From positions 124,001 through 188,000 of the forward strand of contig CAVVIT010000004.1 of NCBI GenBank assembly GCA_963748405.1: a DNA stretch of 64,000 nt, in the 5' to 3' direction. Under the pieces are notes generated by a model that saw only the letters and a list, made by a program, of their open reading frames with translations, did not search any database and was not told where the DNA came from. This document shows positions 1-9,344 of the stretch, piece after piece. How positions within the stretch are numbered: the stretch's first letter is position 1; every line of letters starts with the position of its first letter. This DNA is from Fen-1273 sp963748405. GTDB taxonomy: Bacteria; Bacteroidota; Ignavibacteria; UBA10030; UBA6906. Position numbers and translations under genes: made by a program.

Positions 1-1
1 C

Positions 2-325
2 GCGCCGGTGCAGTCCGCCGGTTACGTGGACAACCAGTACCTGAATTTCTTTGCCGAAGCCGGACTCCTGGCAGGCATCGCGTGGCTGGCGTACATGTTT
101 GTCTCGGTCCGGGCAGGACTGAGAGGACTGAGGAATTCCGCGGGGACGGCGTTGCACGCCGACGCCTACGGGCTGTTTCCCTCGCTCCTGCTGTTCGTCG
201 TCGGATCGGTCTTCTGGGTGGTGACCGCCCAGCATGATTACTTTGCCGTGGTGGTCGTGCAGATCGCGCTTCTGTACAACGTGAGCCGCGGTGTCCCGGC
301 GGCCGATCCCGCCGGAGCGGGCTGA
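2..325 (+). CDS. O-antigen ligase/polymerase (Wzy/WaaL-like), C-terminal part
   Basis: The reading frame is open to the left window edge, so the gene starts outside. The visible 107 or so residues contain VDNQYLNFFAEAGLLAG followed by hydrophobic segments, the usual end of O-antigen ligase/polymerase membrane proteins, where a conserved N-x-(Y/F)-L loop sits before the last helices. It would polymerise or ligate lipid-linked repeat units in the inner membrane. The TGA stop overlaps by one base the ATG of the downstream flippase, which places it in the same polysaccharide operon. Family membership rests on this short tail plus context, so polymerase versus ligase cannot be decided. Confidence 0.7.
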   Translation, partial: APVQSAGYVDNQYLNFFAEAGLLAGIAWLAYMFVSVRAGLRGLRNSAGTALHADAYGLFPSLLLFVVGSVFWVVTAQHDYFAVVVVQIALLYNVSRGVPAADPAGAG

Positions 326-1860
326 TGCACGAACCGGGCGGACAATCGCACACTGCGCGGATGCTCGCGAAGAACACGCTGAACAACCTCGCGACGCAGG
401 TTGTTCTCGTCCTGATTTCCTTTGTGAGCTTTCCCATACTTGTCCGGGGGATTTCCGCGGAGGGATTCGGACTGCTGTCGCTCGTCTGGGTGCTGATCGG
501 CTATTTCAGCATTCTCGATCTGGGCGTGAGCAGGGCGATTACAAAGTTCGTCGCGGAGTTCCTTGCACGTGATGATCAGGCACGGATACGGGAGATTACG
601 TGGACGTCCCTTTCACTCAGCGCCGTCTTCGGAAGCGCCGTAGGCCTCCTGATCGTCGTCACGCGCGGGTATGTCGTGACAGAGTTGTTCCACGTCTCGG
701 ACGCGATGAGCGCGGAGGCTCGCACCTCGCTGGTCATCGCAGCGGTGGGGATACCCTTCATGCTGGCGCAGGGGATCCTCCGGGGCGTTCAGATCGCGTA
801 CCAGCGGTTCGATCTCGCGAACGGATTCCAGGCGGCGACGGGCGCAATCCAGTGGGTGGGCTCATCCCTTCTCGTTGCGTTCGCCGGAGGGGGAGTGCGG
901 GAGGTCGTTCTGCTCACCGTCGTGTCGCGCGTTCTCGCCGTGGCCGCATCGCTCGCCGTGCTGCCCGGCATGATGCCGGGTGCGTACAGGAACGTGCGCG
1001 TCTGGGATCGGTCGCATGCGCGGACTCTCCTTTCCTTCGGGGGATGGGTCTCCCTGACGCAGGTCCTCGCGCCCCTGTTCACGTATGTGGACCGGCTGAT
1101 GATTGCGTCGTTCATGGCGCTCACGTCTGTCGCGTACTATACCGTGCCCCAGGAGTCGGTCAACAGGCTGATCATCCTGCCGATGAGCCTGACCACCGCC
1201 CTGTACCCGGTCCTGAGCGGGTGGTCAACGGGGATGCCGGGCTCAGAAAAGGCGGGCGCGATGTACACGCGCGCTGTCAAATACGTCGCGGCCCTGATTC
1301 TCCCGGTGGCCGTGGTCCTGTTTGTTTTTTCACGTGAGATCCTCCGGCTGTGGATGGGCGAGGAATTCTCGGCGCACGGGAGTCTTCCGCTGCAGATTCT
1401 CCTCGTCGGCCTCTTTTTTAACGCGGTCTCGCAAATTCCCGTGACGGCACTGCACGCCAACGGGCGCCCTGACCTCCCGGCGAAGTTCAATCTGGTGGAG
1501 CTTCCATTCATGATCGGGCTGAATCTGCTGCTGATCCCCCTGCTCGGCATCGCCGGTGCGGCGATTACCTGGACGCTCAGGGTCATGCTCGACGCCGTGC
1601 TCCTTTTTCGTGCCGCGAGAACGTACAGCCGGGGTTCGGAGTATTTCAGCGGCACGGAAAAGGCTCCCCGCACGCTTGTCATGCTCGCAACCGGACTGTG
1701 TCTTCTCGTCGCCCTGATGTGTTCCGTCCGGAATGAGCCGCTCCGTCTCGCCGCCGCCGCCGTGTTTGTCGCGGGATACGTCTACGGCGTCTGGAGGCAC
1801 GGGTTTGACGACACGGACAGGGGGTTCGTGTTTGCATTGAAGAGCAAGTTTCTCGGATGA
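325..1860 (+). CDS. Polysaccharide flippase (Wzx/PST family)
   Basis: A 511-residue, very hydrophobic protein with about 12-14 predicted membrane helices along its whole length. The N-terminus (NTLNNLATQVVLVLISF, then PILVRGISAEGFGLLSL) is the typical start of Wzx-type oligosaccharide flippases of the MOP superfamily, which move undecaprenyl-linked repeat units across the inner membrane. It overlaps the upstream Wzy/ligase tail by one base and the downstream GT2 gene by four bases (ATGA), so translation is likely coupled. The substrate cannot be read from the sequence. A second, different flippase lies at 11787-13241. Confidence 0.88.
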   Translation: MHEPGGQSHTARMLAKNTLNNLATQVVLVLISFVSFPILVRGISAEGFGLLSLVWVLIGYFSILDLGVSRAITKFVAEFLARDDQARIREITWTSLSLSAVFGSAVGLLIVVTRGYVVTELFHVSDAMSAEARTSLVIAAVGIPFMLAQGILRGVQIAYQRFDLANGFQAATGAIQWVGSSLLVAFAGGGVREVVLLTVVSRVLAVAASLAVLPGMMPGAYRNVRVWDRSHARTLLSFGGWVSLTQVLAPLFTYVDRLMIASFMALTSVAYYTVPQESVNRLIILPMSLTTALYPVLSGWSTGMPGSEKAGAMYTRAVKYVAALILPVAVVLFVFSREILRLWMGEEFSAHGSLPLQILLVGLFFNAVSQIPVTALHANGRPDLPAKFNLVELPFMIGLNLLLIPLLGIAGAAITWTLRVMLDAVLLFRAARTYSRGSEYFSGTEKAPRTLVMLATGLCLLVALMCSVRNEPLRLAAAAVFVAGYVYGVWRHGFDDTDRGFVFALKSKFLG

Positions 1861-2810
1861 AACAGACCGACCTCACCATCATCGTCGTAACGTACAGGCA
1901 GTGGGACCGGGTGCGGGTGTGCCTTCAATCGGTGTTCAGGGAATGCGCAGGTCTGGACGCCGACGTTATTGTCGTTGACAACGCGTCCGGAGACGGCACG
2001 GCCGGGAGGGTCCGGAATGAATTCCCTGCGGTGCGGATCATCGCCAACGAACGCAACAGGGGCTTTGCCGCTGCGAACAACCAGGGGATCGGGGAGGCAC
2101 GGGGTCGCAACATCCTCCTGTTGAACCCGGACACGGAGGTGCACAGCGGAGCAATACGCGCCGTGCTGGCATTTCTTGACGAACACCCTCTCGCCTGGGT
2201 TGCGGGCTGCAGGCTCAATTCCGCCGACGGTTCGCTCCAGGCTTCCGTCGGCGCGTTCCCGTCGATCCTGGAAGGAGTGCTCAGGGCGAGTTTTCTCTAT
2301 CTCCTTCTGCCGGCGAACGCCGTGATCGGCAGCCGGAGCGTCCGGAAGTTCGACTATACACGGCCGGCTGCCGTGGATTGGGTCATGGGCGCGTTTCTGA
2401 TGGTCCGCCGGGAGGCCATCGGGCGGATCGGAGCTCTTGACGAGCGGTTCTTCATGTACTCGGAGGAGGTCGATTTCTGCAGGCGTGTGTGGGAGGAGGG
2501 GCACGAGGTGTGGTACACCCCCGCAGGAACCGTCACCCATTTCTGGGGAGGGCAGAACGCCGTGAGCGCCAGGACCTATGTGTGGCTTCACGCAAGCCAG
2601 ATCCTCTATTTGAAGAAGCACTACAGCGGGCCCGGCTTGGCCGTCATGGTGATGGTGAAGTATGCCGGATTGGCGCTTCGCGTGGTCGTCTACGCGGCCG
2701 TCGGCTGCCTGAGAATGGACCGGAGGTTCATCGCGAAGTCGGCGTATGCCCTCAGAGCCATCCGGCGGCTTCTCCTGACGCCGGTTCCGGCGTTGTGGGA
2801 GGCCGATTGA
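1857..2810 (+). CDS. Glycosyltransferase family 2, rhamnosyltransferase-like
   Basis: A 317-residue GT-A fold enzyme. The N-terminus LTIIVVTYRQWD begins the nucleotide-sugar domain, VVDNASGDGT is the first acidic loop near residue 40 and LLLNPDTEV near residue 85 is the metal-binding DxD-type motif. The segment DERFFMYSEEVDFCRRV near residue 195 matches the acceptor-side ED motif of the WcaE/rhamnosyltransferase branch. A hydrophobic patch near the C-terminus may attach it to the membrane. It starts by a 4-base overlap with the flippase gene. The sugar and acceptor are not predictable. Confidence 0.87.
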   Translation: MKQTDLTIIVVTYRQWDRVRVCLQSVFRECAGLDADVIVVDNASGDGTAGRVRNEFPAVRIIANERNRGFAAANNQGIGEARGRNILLLNPDTEVHSGAIRAVLAFLDEHPLAWVAGCRLNSADGSLQASVGAFPSILEGVLRASFLYLLLPANAVIGSRSVRKFDYTRPAAVDWVMGAFLMVRREAIGRIGALDERFFMYSEEVDFCRRVWEEGHEVWYTPAGTVTHFWGGQNAVSARTYVWLHASQILYLKKHYSGPGLAVMVMVKYAGLALRVVVYAAVGCLRMDRRFIAKSAYALRAIRRLLLTPVPALWEAD

Positions 2811-2848
2811 TGGGGCGGGAAATGTCGAATGCAAAGGAGATCTGACAG

Positions 2849-4030
2849 GTGGGCGGGGGATCTGCATACTGGTTTCTGAGAGTCGCCGAATTCGTCTTCT
2901 GGGGTTCGCTGGGAATAGTGGCGTATTCCTACCTGCTGTACCCGCTCATTGTCGCCGCGCTCGTGAGGGTGAGGGGGCCCCGGCCCGTATTCAGGGATGA
3001 GGCGTATTGCCCGGTCGTTTCAATGGTCATATCGATATACAACGAGGAGGCGGTGCTGCCCGAGAAACTCCGCAACCTGGAGGCGACAACGTATCCCGCG
3101 GAAAAGCTGAGGTTCGTCCTCGGATCGGACGGTTCTTCGGACGGCACGAACAGGATTCTCGCCGCGTGGAGCCATCCTTCGAAGCGGGTCATCGAATTCA
3201 AGACGCGGAGGGGGAAGGGGCCGGTGCTGAACGACCTGGTGCACGCAGCCGAGGGCGAAGTCGTCGTCTTCTCGGACGCAAACACGATGTACGATCCCCT
3301 GACCGTCGCCAGGCTCGTTCAGCCGCTGGCGGATCCCGCCGTGGGCGCAGTCTGCGGTGAGCTTGTGCTCGTCTCGGAAGGATCGGAAGCGGGGGGAACC
3401 GGAGAGGTCTCGTACTGGTCGTATGAGAACTGGCTCAAGCGGATGGAGAGCGAGGTTCATTCCATGCTGGGGGCCACCGGTCCCCTGTACGCGATCCGGA
3501 AATCGTTGTTTGTCCCGCTGCCGGTTCACAAGTCCGTCACCGATGATTTTCTGATTCCCATGAACATCATCATGAAGGGGTACCGGTTCATCTATTCGCG
3601 GGACGCGACAGCCTACGAGAAGACCTCGGGATCGATGAAGGGGGAATTCCGCCGGAAAGCGCGGATCGGGGCACAGAATTTCGCCGGCATTGCTGATCTC
3701 AAGCCCCTTCTTCTTCCGGGAGCGGGTTTTACGGCGTTTGCGCTCTGGTCGCACAAGATCATACGGTGGTTTGTGCCGTTTCTGGCGATACTGGCATTCG
3801 TGGCGACCGCCGTCCTTGCTCCCGGCTCGCTCTTCTTCTCGATTGTTTTCGCACTGGAGATTGCGTTCCTTGTGATCGGGGGAGTGGGCTTCATCGCCGA
3901 CAGATCGCACGTGCACCTGCGCAACGGCGGGCTTCCGTACTACGTCCTTGCGATGAACGCCGCTCTGCTCGTCGGATTCTTCCGCTGCGTCCTGAAGCGA
4001 CAGCGAACGACCTGGGAGGTCTTCCGGTAA
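2849..4030 (+). CDS. Membrane glycosyltransferase family 2 (processive-type)
   Basis: A 393-residue protein starting with GTG behind an AAGGAGA-like ribosome site. A membrane helix lies at residues 10-35, followed by a GT2 domain with GSDGSSDGT (near residue 92), the FSDANT metal motif (near 142) and DDFLIPM (near 231, catalytic base region), and two or three C-terminal helices after residue 290. This layout (TM-GT2-TM cluster) is that of hyaluronan/cellulose-synthase-like enzymes. It sits two bases upstream of the priming glycosylphosphotransferase gene. The polymer made is unknown. Confidence 0.85.
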   Translation: MGGGSAYWFLRVAEFVFWGSLGIVAYSYLLYPLIVAALVRVRGPRPVFRDEAYCPVVSMVISIYNEEAVLPEKLRNLEATTYPAEKLRFVLGSDGSSDGTNRILAAWSHPSKRVIEFKTRRGKGPVLNDLVHAAEGEVVVFSDANTMYDPLTVARLVQPLADPAVGAVCGELVLVSEGSEAGGTGEVSYWSYENWLKRMESEVHSMLGATGPLYAIRKSLFVPLPVHKSVTDDFLIPMNIIMKGYRFIYSRDATAYEKTSGSMKGEFRRKARIGAQNFAGIADLKPLLLPGAGFTAFALWSHKIIRWFVPFLAILAFVATAVLAPGSLFFSIVFALEIAFLVIGGVGFIADRSHVHLRNGGLPYYVLAMNAALLVGFFRCVLKRQRTTWEVFR

Positions 4031-4031
4031 G

Positions 4032-5426
4032 ATGTCCAACCGCCGCGAAATCTTCGTCCTGCTGATTTCGGACCTGCTGATGATCTCGGCCGGGTGGACG
4101 CTCTATTTCATATTCCGCGTCCGGAGCGGGCTGTTCGAAGTGAGCGGCCAGCCCGATTTCTGGGCGCCGATGTTCGCGGTAACGGCGTTCTGGCTTCTCC
4201 TTTTTTTCGTTGTCGGGCTGTACCGGCCCTGGTACGCGGCCTCCCGGTTTGACGAGCTGGCTCTTCTGTTCAAGACCGTGGTGATGGGATCGCTGATCGT
4301 GTTCTTCGCGGTGTTCCTTGACGACGCCGGGAGGCCCACCGGGACGAATTCCCGGCTCCTGATCGCGGTGTACTGGGCCGACGTGCTCCTCATGGTGTCA
4401 CTGGGACGCATGGTCCTCCGCAGCATCCAGCGCCGGATGCTCATCGCGGGGATCGGAGTGCACAACACGCTCATCGTCGGGAGCAGCGCCCGGTCGCGCG
4501 AGCTCTGCAGTGAGGTGGAGAAGTATCCGGCGCTGGGATACAAGGTCGTGGGCTTCGTCGGGCTCGACCGCCGCAGGTCCGGGCAGAATTATCGAAAGAT
4601 CCGGGTCATGGGGGGGATCGACGACCTCTCGGAAATCATCCGCCGGGAGGATGTCCTCGAGGTGCTTGTCGCGCTCGACTCCGCCGATCACGGGCGCCTT
4701 CTCGAGATTATGAGCAAATGCAACGGGCACAAGGTCAGCATCAAGATCATGCCCGACCTGTACGACATCATCAGCGGCCAGGCCAGGACGAATCAGATCT
4801 ATGGGTTCCCGCTGATCGAGATCACCCCTCAGCTGATGCCCGCCTGGGAGGAATCGACGAAACGGCTTCTCGACGTTGCGGTGTCGGTGGCGATCCTCGT
4901 GGTGGGACTTCCTGTGTGGATCCTCATCGCCGTGGTCATCAAGCTGGAATCCCCGGGTCCGGTGCTGTACCGCCAGGAACGGGTGGGCAAGGACGGCGCC
5001 GTGTTCAACATCGTGAAATTCCGGTCGATGGAGAGGGACGCGGAAAAAAGCGGACCGAAGTGGGCGGGAAGACGGGACCCGCGCATTACGGGCTTCGGCA
5101 GGATCCTGCGCCAGCTCCATCTCGATGAGATTCCGCAGATGGTCAACGTCCTGAAAGGCGACATGAGCCTGATCGGGCCGAGGCCTGAACGACCGGTGTT
5201 CGTCGAACGGCTGTCGAAGGAGATCCCCCTGTACCAGAGGCGCCTGAAAGTCAGGCCGGGGATCACCGGGTGGGCGCAGGTGAAACAGCGGTACGACGAT
5301 ACGATCGAGGACGTGAAAAAGAAAGTGCAGTACGACCTGTTTTACATCGAGAACATGTCTCTCAGGATGGACTTCAAGATTTTGCTCAATACAGCGTACC
5401 ACGTGCTCCTCGGCCGCGGAAGGTAG
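4032..5426 (+). CDS. Exopolysaccharide polyprenyl glycosylphosphotransferase (WbaP/WcaJ-like)
   Basis: A 464-residue enzyme that transfers a sugar-1-phosphate from UDP-sugar to undecaprenyl phosphate, the priming step of repeat-unit synthesis. Four N-terminal membrane helices (about residues 5-130) are followed by a CoA-binding/Rossmann-like domain (LIVGSSARSRELCSE, about 145-260), then helix KRLLDVAVSVAILVVGLPVW and the catalytic domain with RQERVG, KFRSM, LHLDEIPQMVNVLKGDMS and IGPRPERP. All core motifs including the DE pair are present, unlike in the degraded copy at the end of the 7333-9315 gene. It is the likely initiating enzyme of this locus. Confidence 0.92.
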   Translation: MSNRREIFVLLISDLLMISAGWTLYFIFRVRSGLFEVSGQPDFWAPMFAVTAFWLLLFFVVGLYRPWYAASRFDELALLFKTVVMGSLIVFFAVFLDDAGRPTGTNSRLLIAVYWADVLLMVSLGRMVLRSIQRRMLIAGIGVHNTLIVGSSARSRELCSEVEKYPALGYKVVGFVGLDRRRSGQNYRKIRVMGGIDDLSEIIRREDVLEVLVALDSADHGRLLEIMSKCNGHKVSIKIMPDLYDIISGQARTNQIYGFPLIEITPQLMPAWEESTKRLLDVAVSVAILVVGLPVWILIAVVIKLESPGPVLYRQERVGKDGAVFNIVKFRSMERDAEKSGPKWAGRRDPRITGFGRILRQLHLDEIPQMVNVLKGDMSLIGPRPERPVFVERLSKEIPLYQRRLKVRPGITGWAQVKQRYDDTIEDVKKKVQYDLFYIENMSLRMDFKILLNTAYHVLLGRGR

Positions 5427-5471
5427 CGCCGCGGAGCGCGTTCCCATATCACGATGCAGAAAGAAGAATCC

Positions 5472-6590
5472 ATGAAACTTCAGATGGTTGACGTGGTCGG
5501 GCAGTACAAACACATTAAGCCGGAAGTCGATGCCGCGGTGCTCGCGGTGCTTGATTCCGGGATGTTCATCCAGGGGAAAGAAGTCGGGGAACTCGAACGC
5601 GATGTGGCCGGTTACCTTGGAGTGAAGCATGCCGTCGGGTGCGCCTCGGGCACCGATGCCCTGCAGATTGCGATGATGGCTCTCGGTATCGGCCCCGGGG
5701 ACGAGGTGATCACGACGCCGTTCACGTTCGTGGCGACGGCGGAAACGATCGCGATCCTCGGCGCGAAGCCCGTCTACGTGGACATCGACCCCCGGACCTT
5801 CAATATCGACCCGTCGCTTGTCGAGGCTGCCGTCACCCCGCGCACGAAGGCGATCATCCCGGTCCATCTCTACGGTCAGCCCGCGGACATGGACCCCCTC
5901 CTGGCGGTTGCCCGGACGCATGCGATTCCCGTGATCGAGGACGCCGCCCAGGCGATGGGTGCATCGTACGGAGGTCGAAAGGTCTGCTCGCTCGGCACTA
6001 TCGGCTGCATCAGCTTCTTTCCCAGCAAGAACCTCGGGTGCTTCGGCGACGGCGGAATGGTGGTGACGGACGACCCCGCCCTTGCGGAGTCGATGAAGGT
6101 GATTGCCGCCCATGGATCCAGGGTCCGTTATTATCACGAAGTCCTCGGGCTGAACAGCCGGCTGGATACGATCCAGGCCGCCATCCTGAAGACGAAACTG
6201 CCGCACCTGGGGGCGTACAACGCCGCACGGCAGAAGGCGGCCGCACGTTACAACGAGCTGCTGGCGGGACTTCCCGTGACGGTCCCGTTTGTGGCCCCCG
6301 GGGCGGAGCATATTTTCCACCAGTACACGCTGCGCGTGCCGAAGCGCGATGCCCTCGCTGCGTCACTCAGGGAGAAAGGCATTCCTCACGGAGTCTATTA
6401 TCCGGTGCCGCTCCATCTTCAGAAAGCATTTGCCATGTCAGGCGGGAAGAAGGGAGACTTCCCGGTGACAGAGCGCGCGTGCGAAGAGGTTATCTCGCTC
6501 CCCATGCACACGGAGCTCACCGAGGAGCATCTCGGGTTCATCACGAGGGCGATACGTGAATTCTACGCCGACAAGTCTTCCGCCCACTAA
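5472..6590 (+). CDS. DegT/DnrJ/EryC1/StrS-family PLP aminotransferase
   Basis: About 372 residues. It aminates a nucleotide-linked keto-sugar using PLP, giving an amino sugar for the polysaccharide. Visible motifs are GCASGTDALQIAMMAL (cofactor phosphate site), EDAAQAMGASY (Asp contacting the pyridine N) and FFPSKNLGCFGDGGMV with the Schiff-base Lys. I prefer the ATG at 5472 because AAAGAAGAA lies just before it; an in-frame ATG at 5454 would add six residues. It lies 45 bases behind the priming transferase and is probably cotranscribed. The exact keto-sugar cannot be read. Confidence 0.9.
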   Translation: MKLQMVDVVGQYKHIKPEVDAAVLAVLDSGMFIQGKEVGELERDVAGYLGVKHAVGCASGTDALQIAMMALGIGPGDEVITTPFTFVATAETIAILGAKPVYVDIDPRTFNIDPSLVEAAVTPRTKAIIPVHLYGQPADMDPLLAVARTHAIPVIEDAAQAMGASYGGRKVCSLGTIGCISFFPSKNLGCFGDGGMVVTDDPALAESMKVIAAHGSRVRYYHEVLGLNSRLDTIQAAILKTKLPHLGAYNAARQKAAARYNELLAGLPVTVPFVAPGAEHIFHQYTLRVPKRDALAASLREKGIPHGVYYPVPLHLQKAFAMSGGKKGDFPVTERACEEVISLPMHTELTEEHLGFITRAIREFYADKSSAH

Positions 6591-6608
6591 CAGGAGCCGG
6601 ATCGTACA

Positions 6609-7325
6609 GTGCCAAGGACCCTCGTCGTCATCCCGACATTCAATGAATCGGAGAATATTCCGCGGCTGATCCCTCTGATCCTCCAGCAGGGTGAAGGGAT
6701 CGAAGTGCTCGTCGTCGACGACAGCTCTCCCGACGGTACGGGGGACCTCGTCCGGAAGATCGGGGAGAAGGACCCCCGCGTGCACCTGATGGAGCGCGCC
6801 GCCAAAATGGGGCTCGGCACCGCGTATGTCGCCGGGTTCCGGTACGCGCTTGAGGGAAATTACGACTTCGTGTTCGAGATGGATGCGGACTTTTCCCACA
6901 ACCCGAAGGAGATCCCCGCGTTTCTCCGGAAGACCGCCGAAGCGGACCTTGTTGTCGGATCCCGGTACACGAACGGCGTGCGGGTGCTGAACTGGCCGAT
7001 GCAGAGGCTTCTCCTGAGCTGGACGGCAAATATCTGGACAAGGTTCTGGACCGGCCTTCCGCTGAACGATGCAACGGGCGGTTTCAAGTGCTACCGCATC
7101 GAGGTCCTCAGGGGCATCAACCTGGACAAGATCCGCTCGAACGGTTATGCGTTTCAGATCGAAATGAGCTACATGGCCTGGCGCAAGGGTTTCCGTCTGC
7201 GGGAGATCCCGATCGTGTTCCTGGACCGGAACGCCGGGCAGTCGAAGATGTCGAAGCACATCGTCTACGAAGCGTTTTTCATGCTGTGGAAACTGAGGTT
7301 TCGTGGTATGCTGAACAGGCTCTGA
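6609..7325 (+). CDS. Polyprenol-phosphate mannosyltransferase (DPM1-like)
   Basis: A 238-residue soluble GT2 with GTG start. It carries VVIPTFNESENIPRL, VVDDSSPDGTGDLV, FEMDADFSHNPKEIP (metal-binding DxD) and VVGSRYTNGV, then LNDATGGFKCYR and GYAFQIEMSYMAWRKGF, which together are diagnostic for the dolichol/polyprenol-phosphate mannose synthase group. It would make polyprenyl-phosphomannose (or another hexose) for transfer outside the membrane. There is no C-terminal membrane domain, so it is the short bacterial/archaeal form. It is followed seven bases later by a GT2 fusion gene. Confidence 0.88.
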   Translation: MPRTLVVIPTFNESENIPRLIPLILQQGEGIEVLVVDDSSPDGTGDLVRKIGEKDPRVHLMERAAKMGLGTAYVAGFRYALEGNYDFVFEMDADFSHNPKEIPAFLRKTAEADLVVGSRYTNGVRVLNWPMQRLLLSWTANIWTRFWTGLPLNDATGGFKCYRIEVLRGINLDKIRSNGYAFQIEMSYMAWRKGFRLREIPIVFLDRNAGQSKMSKHIVYEAFFMLWKLRFRGMLNRL

Positions 7326-7332
7326 CGGCGTG

Positions 7333-9315
7333 ATGGAACTCTCCGTGGTTATCGTCAACTACAATGTCCGTCAGTTCCTCGAGAATTCGCTGACCTCGAT
7401 CTTCCGGGCGCTCGAAGGGATTGAAGGGGAAGTCTTTGTCGTCGACAATGCATCCGATGACGGGAGCCCGGACATGGTGAAGTCGAAGTTCCCGTCGGTC
7501 CATCTCATCGAGAACGCGAACAACGTCGGGTTCGCGAAGGCGAACAACATCGCGCTCCGCGAGGCGCGGGGGAGCTTCCTTCTTCTCATCAATCCGGATA
7601 CCGTCGTCCAGGAAGACACGTTCCGTGTGATGCTCGCCTTCTTCCGGGAAGTCCCGGACGCCGGGCTCGCCGGATGCCGGATCCTGAATCCCGATGGCTC
7701 GTTCCAGCTTCCGTGCCGCAGGAGCTTTCCGACCCCCTGGGTCGCGTTCACGAAGATCTTCGGTCTCGCGAGTCTCTTCCCCGGATCGAGGGTTTTTGGA
7801 AAGTACAACCTGACGTATCTGAGTGAGGATGAGACCTATCCGGTCGACGCGGTGAGCGGTTCGTTCATGATGGTACGGCGGGAGGCGTATGCACAGGTGG
7901 GGGGGCTGGACGAGAGCTTCTTCATGTACGGGGAAGACCTGGACTGGTGCTACAGGATCGGGAGGGCGGGGTTCAGGGTATACTACGTGCACACGACCAA
8001 GATCATCCATTTCAAAGGGGAAAGCACCAAGAGAAGCGACATCGACGAGATCAGGCTCTTTTACAGGGCGATGCAGCTGTTTGTCCGGAAGCACTTCAGC
8101 CGTTCGCGCATCGTCCTTCTTTTCCTGAATCTCGGCATCATCGTCCGGGGGTCCGCGGCGTCGCTCGCCCGTCTCGCGCGGCCGATGGAGCTCGCCCTGC
8201 TGGACGGCCTGCTCGTCATCGGGGCGCTTCTGGCCGGAGAGTTCATCTACCGTGGGGGGTTGTTTCGCTTTCCGGCATATGCGTATCCGGTGATCTGGCT
8301 GGTACCCGCTTCGCTGATCGTCCTCCTCTCGGCTGCGGCGGGATTGTACACGACTGCCCGTTATGCCGTGAACCGCTCGTTCGGCGCGGTCGCGGCGGGG
8401 TACGTGCTTGTCTCCGCGACGGTGTTTTTCGTGAAGGACTTCGCATTCAGCAGGGCGGTCGTCCTCCTGGCCGGGATTTTCAGTCTGCTGTTTCTTCCCG
8501 GATGGCGGTTCGGGGTCCGGCTGTTCGGGCGGGGGGGGGCGCGGAAAACGGTCTTCGGACGGCGGACAGTCATCGTGGGCACGGGGCCGTCTGCACAGGA
8601 GGTGCTCAGAAAGCTCCGGGCCCGGGTCGATGACGGGTATGATGTGCTGGGCTTCATCGATACGAGCCTCCGGAGGGTCGGCGAAAAAGTGGCGGGCGTG
8701 GAAATCATCGGGAGCATCGACAATGCGGGAAAAGTGATCGATGAACGCCGCGTGGGAGAGGTGATCTTCTCGACGGACGGGCTCTCGTATGAGAACATCC
8801 TCTCCGTCATCGCGCGGAGCAGGAACAGGGCCATCAACTTCCGCCTTGTTCCGGGGAGCCTGGAATCGATCATCGGGAAGACGAGCGTCGATGAGCTCGA
8901 TACCCTCCCCCTGGTGGACATCGAGTACAACATCCACCGGCCGGGGAACAGATTCGTGAAGCGGCTCTTCGACCTGACGGCCGCGTGCATCCTCCTTGTC
9001 ACGGTCTATCCCTTCAGCCGCGCGTTTCGCGGTGCCGATCCGGGAGCAAAGCCCCGCCTGTCCCGTCTTCCGGACGTGTTCCGCGGCCGGTTGAGCATCG
9101 TGGGGCTCCCCCCGGGGGACGCGCAGGCCGCGGGGGGCGGTCCCGACGTGAACGGTTACCTGGGACCCGAGGGACTCACCGGGCTCCTGCAGATCCACAC
9201 GCACGAAGACCTCGACATGCAGGAACGCGAGCAGTACAAGCTCTACTACGCAAAGAACCAGTCCTTGATGCTCGATTTGCAGATCATCGCGAAATCGCTT
9301 TTCAGCCGGCGCTGA
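7333..9315 (+). CDS. GT2 glycosyltransferase fused to a degenerate sugar-phosphotransferase region
   Basis: A roughly 660-residue chimera. Residues 1-270 are a full GT2 domain (SVVIVNYNVRQFLE, VVDNASDDGS, LLINPDTVV, DESFFMYGEDLDWCYR). Residues about 285-390 hold four membrane helices, and 400-530 form the CoA-binding-like domain of WbaP-type enzymes (VIVGTGPSAQEVLRKL). The C-terminus keeps only the outer pieces of the phosphotransferase domain: KRLFDLTAACILLVTVYPF, RGRLSIVGLPPGD and LTGLLQIHTHEDLDMQERE. The catalytic middle (RQxRxG, KFRSM, DExPQ) is missing. The first half should be active; the second is probably structural or a relic. A GTG at 7330 is an alternative start. A run of nine G near 8532 was noted but the frame stays open. 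Confidence 0.8.
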   Translation: MELSVVIVNYNVRQFLENSLTSIFRALEGIEGEVFVVDNASDDGSPDMVKSKFPSVHLIENANNVGFAKANNIALREARGSFLLLINPDTVVQEDTFRVMLAFFREVPDAGLAGCRILNPDGSFQLPCRRSFPTPWVAFTKIFGLASLFPGSRVFGKYNLTYLSEDETYPVDAVSGSFMMVRREAYAQVGGLDESFFMYGEDLDWCYRIGRAGFRVYYVHTTKIIHFKGESTKRSDIDEIRLFYRAMQLFVRKHFSRSRIVLLFLNLGIIVRGSAASLARLARPMELALLDGLLVIGALLAGEFIYRGGLFRFPAYAYPVIWLVPASLIVLLSAAAGLYTTARYAVNRSFGAVAAGYVLVSATVFFVKDFAFSRAVVLLAGIFSLLFLPGWRFGVRLFGRGGARKTVFGRRTVIVGTGPSAQEVLRKLRARVDDGYDVLGFIDTSLRRVGEKVAGVEIIGSIDNAGKVIDERRVGEVIFSTDGLSYENILSVIARSRNRAINFRLVPGSLESIIGKTSVDELDTLPLVDIEYNIHRPGNRFVKRLFDLTAACILLVTVYPFSRAFRGADPGAKPRLSRLPDVFRGRLSIVGLPPGDAQAAGGGPDVNGYLGPEGLTGLLQIHTHEDLDMQEREQYKLYYAKNQSLMLDLQIIAKSLFSRR

Positions 9316-9344
9316 GCGCACCACATTTTTACAGGAGAGGCCTT

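Noticed and set aside
4398..9324. Long minus-strand open frames (640 and 681 residues) across the polysaccharide genes
   Set aside because: They are GC-rich antisense shadows of well-supported plus-strand genes, rich in Arg, Pro and His, with no recognisable domains.
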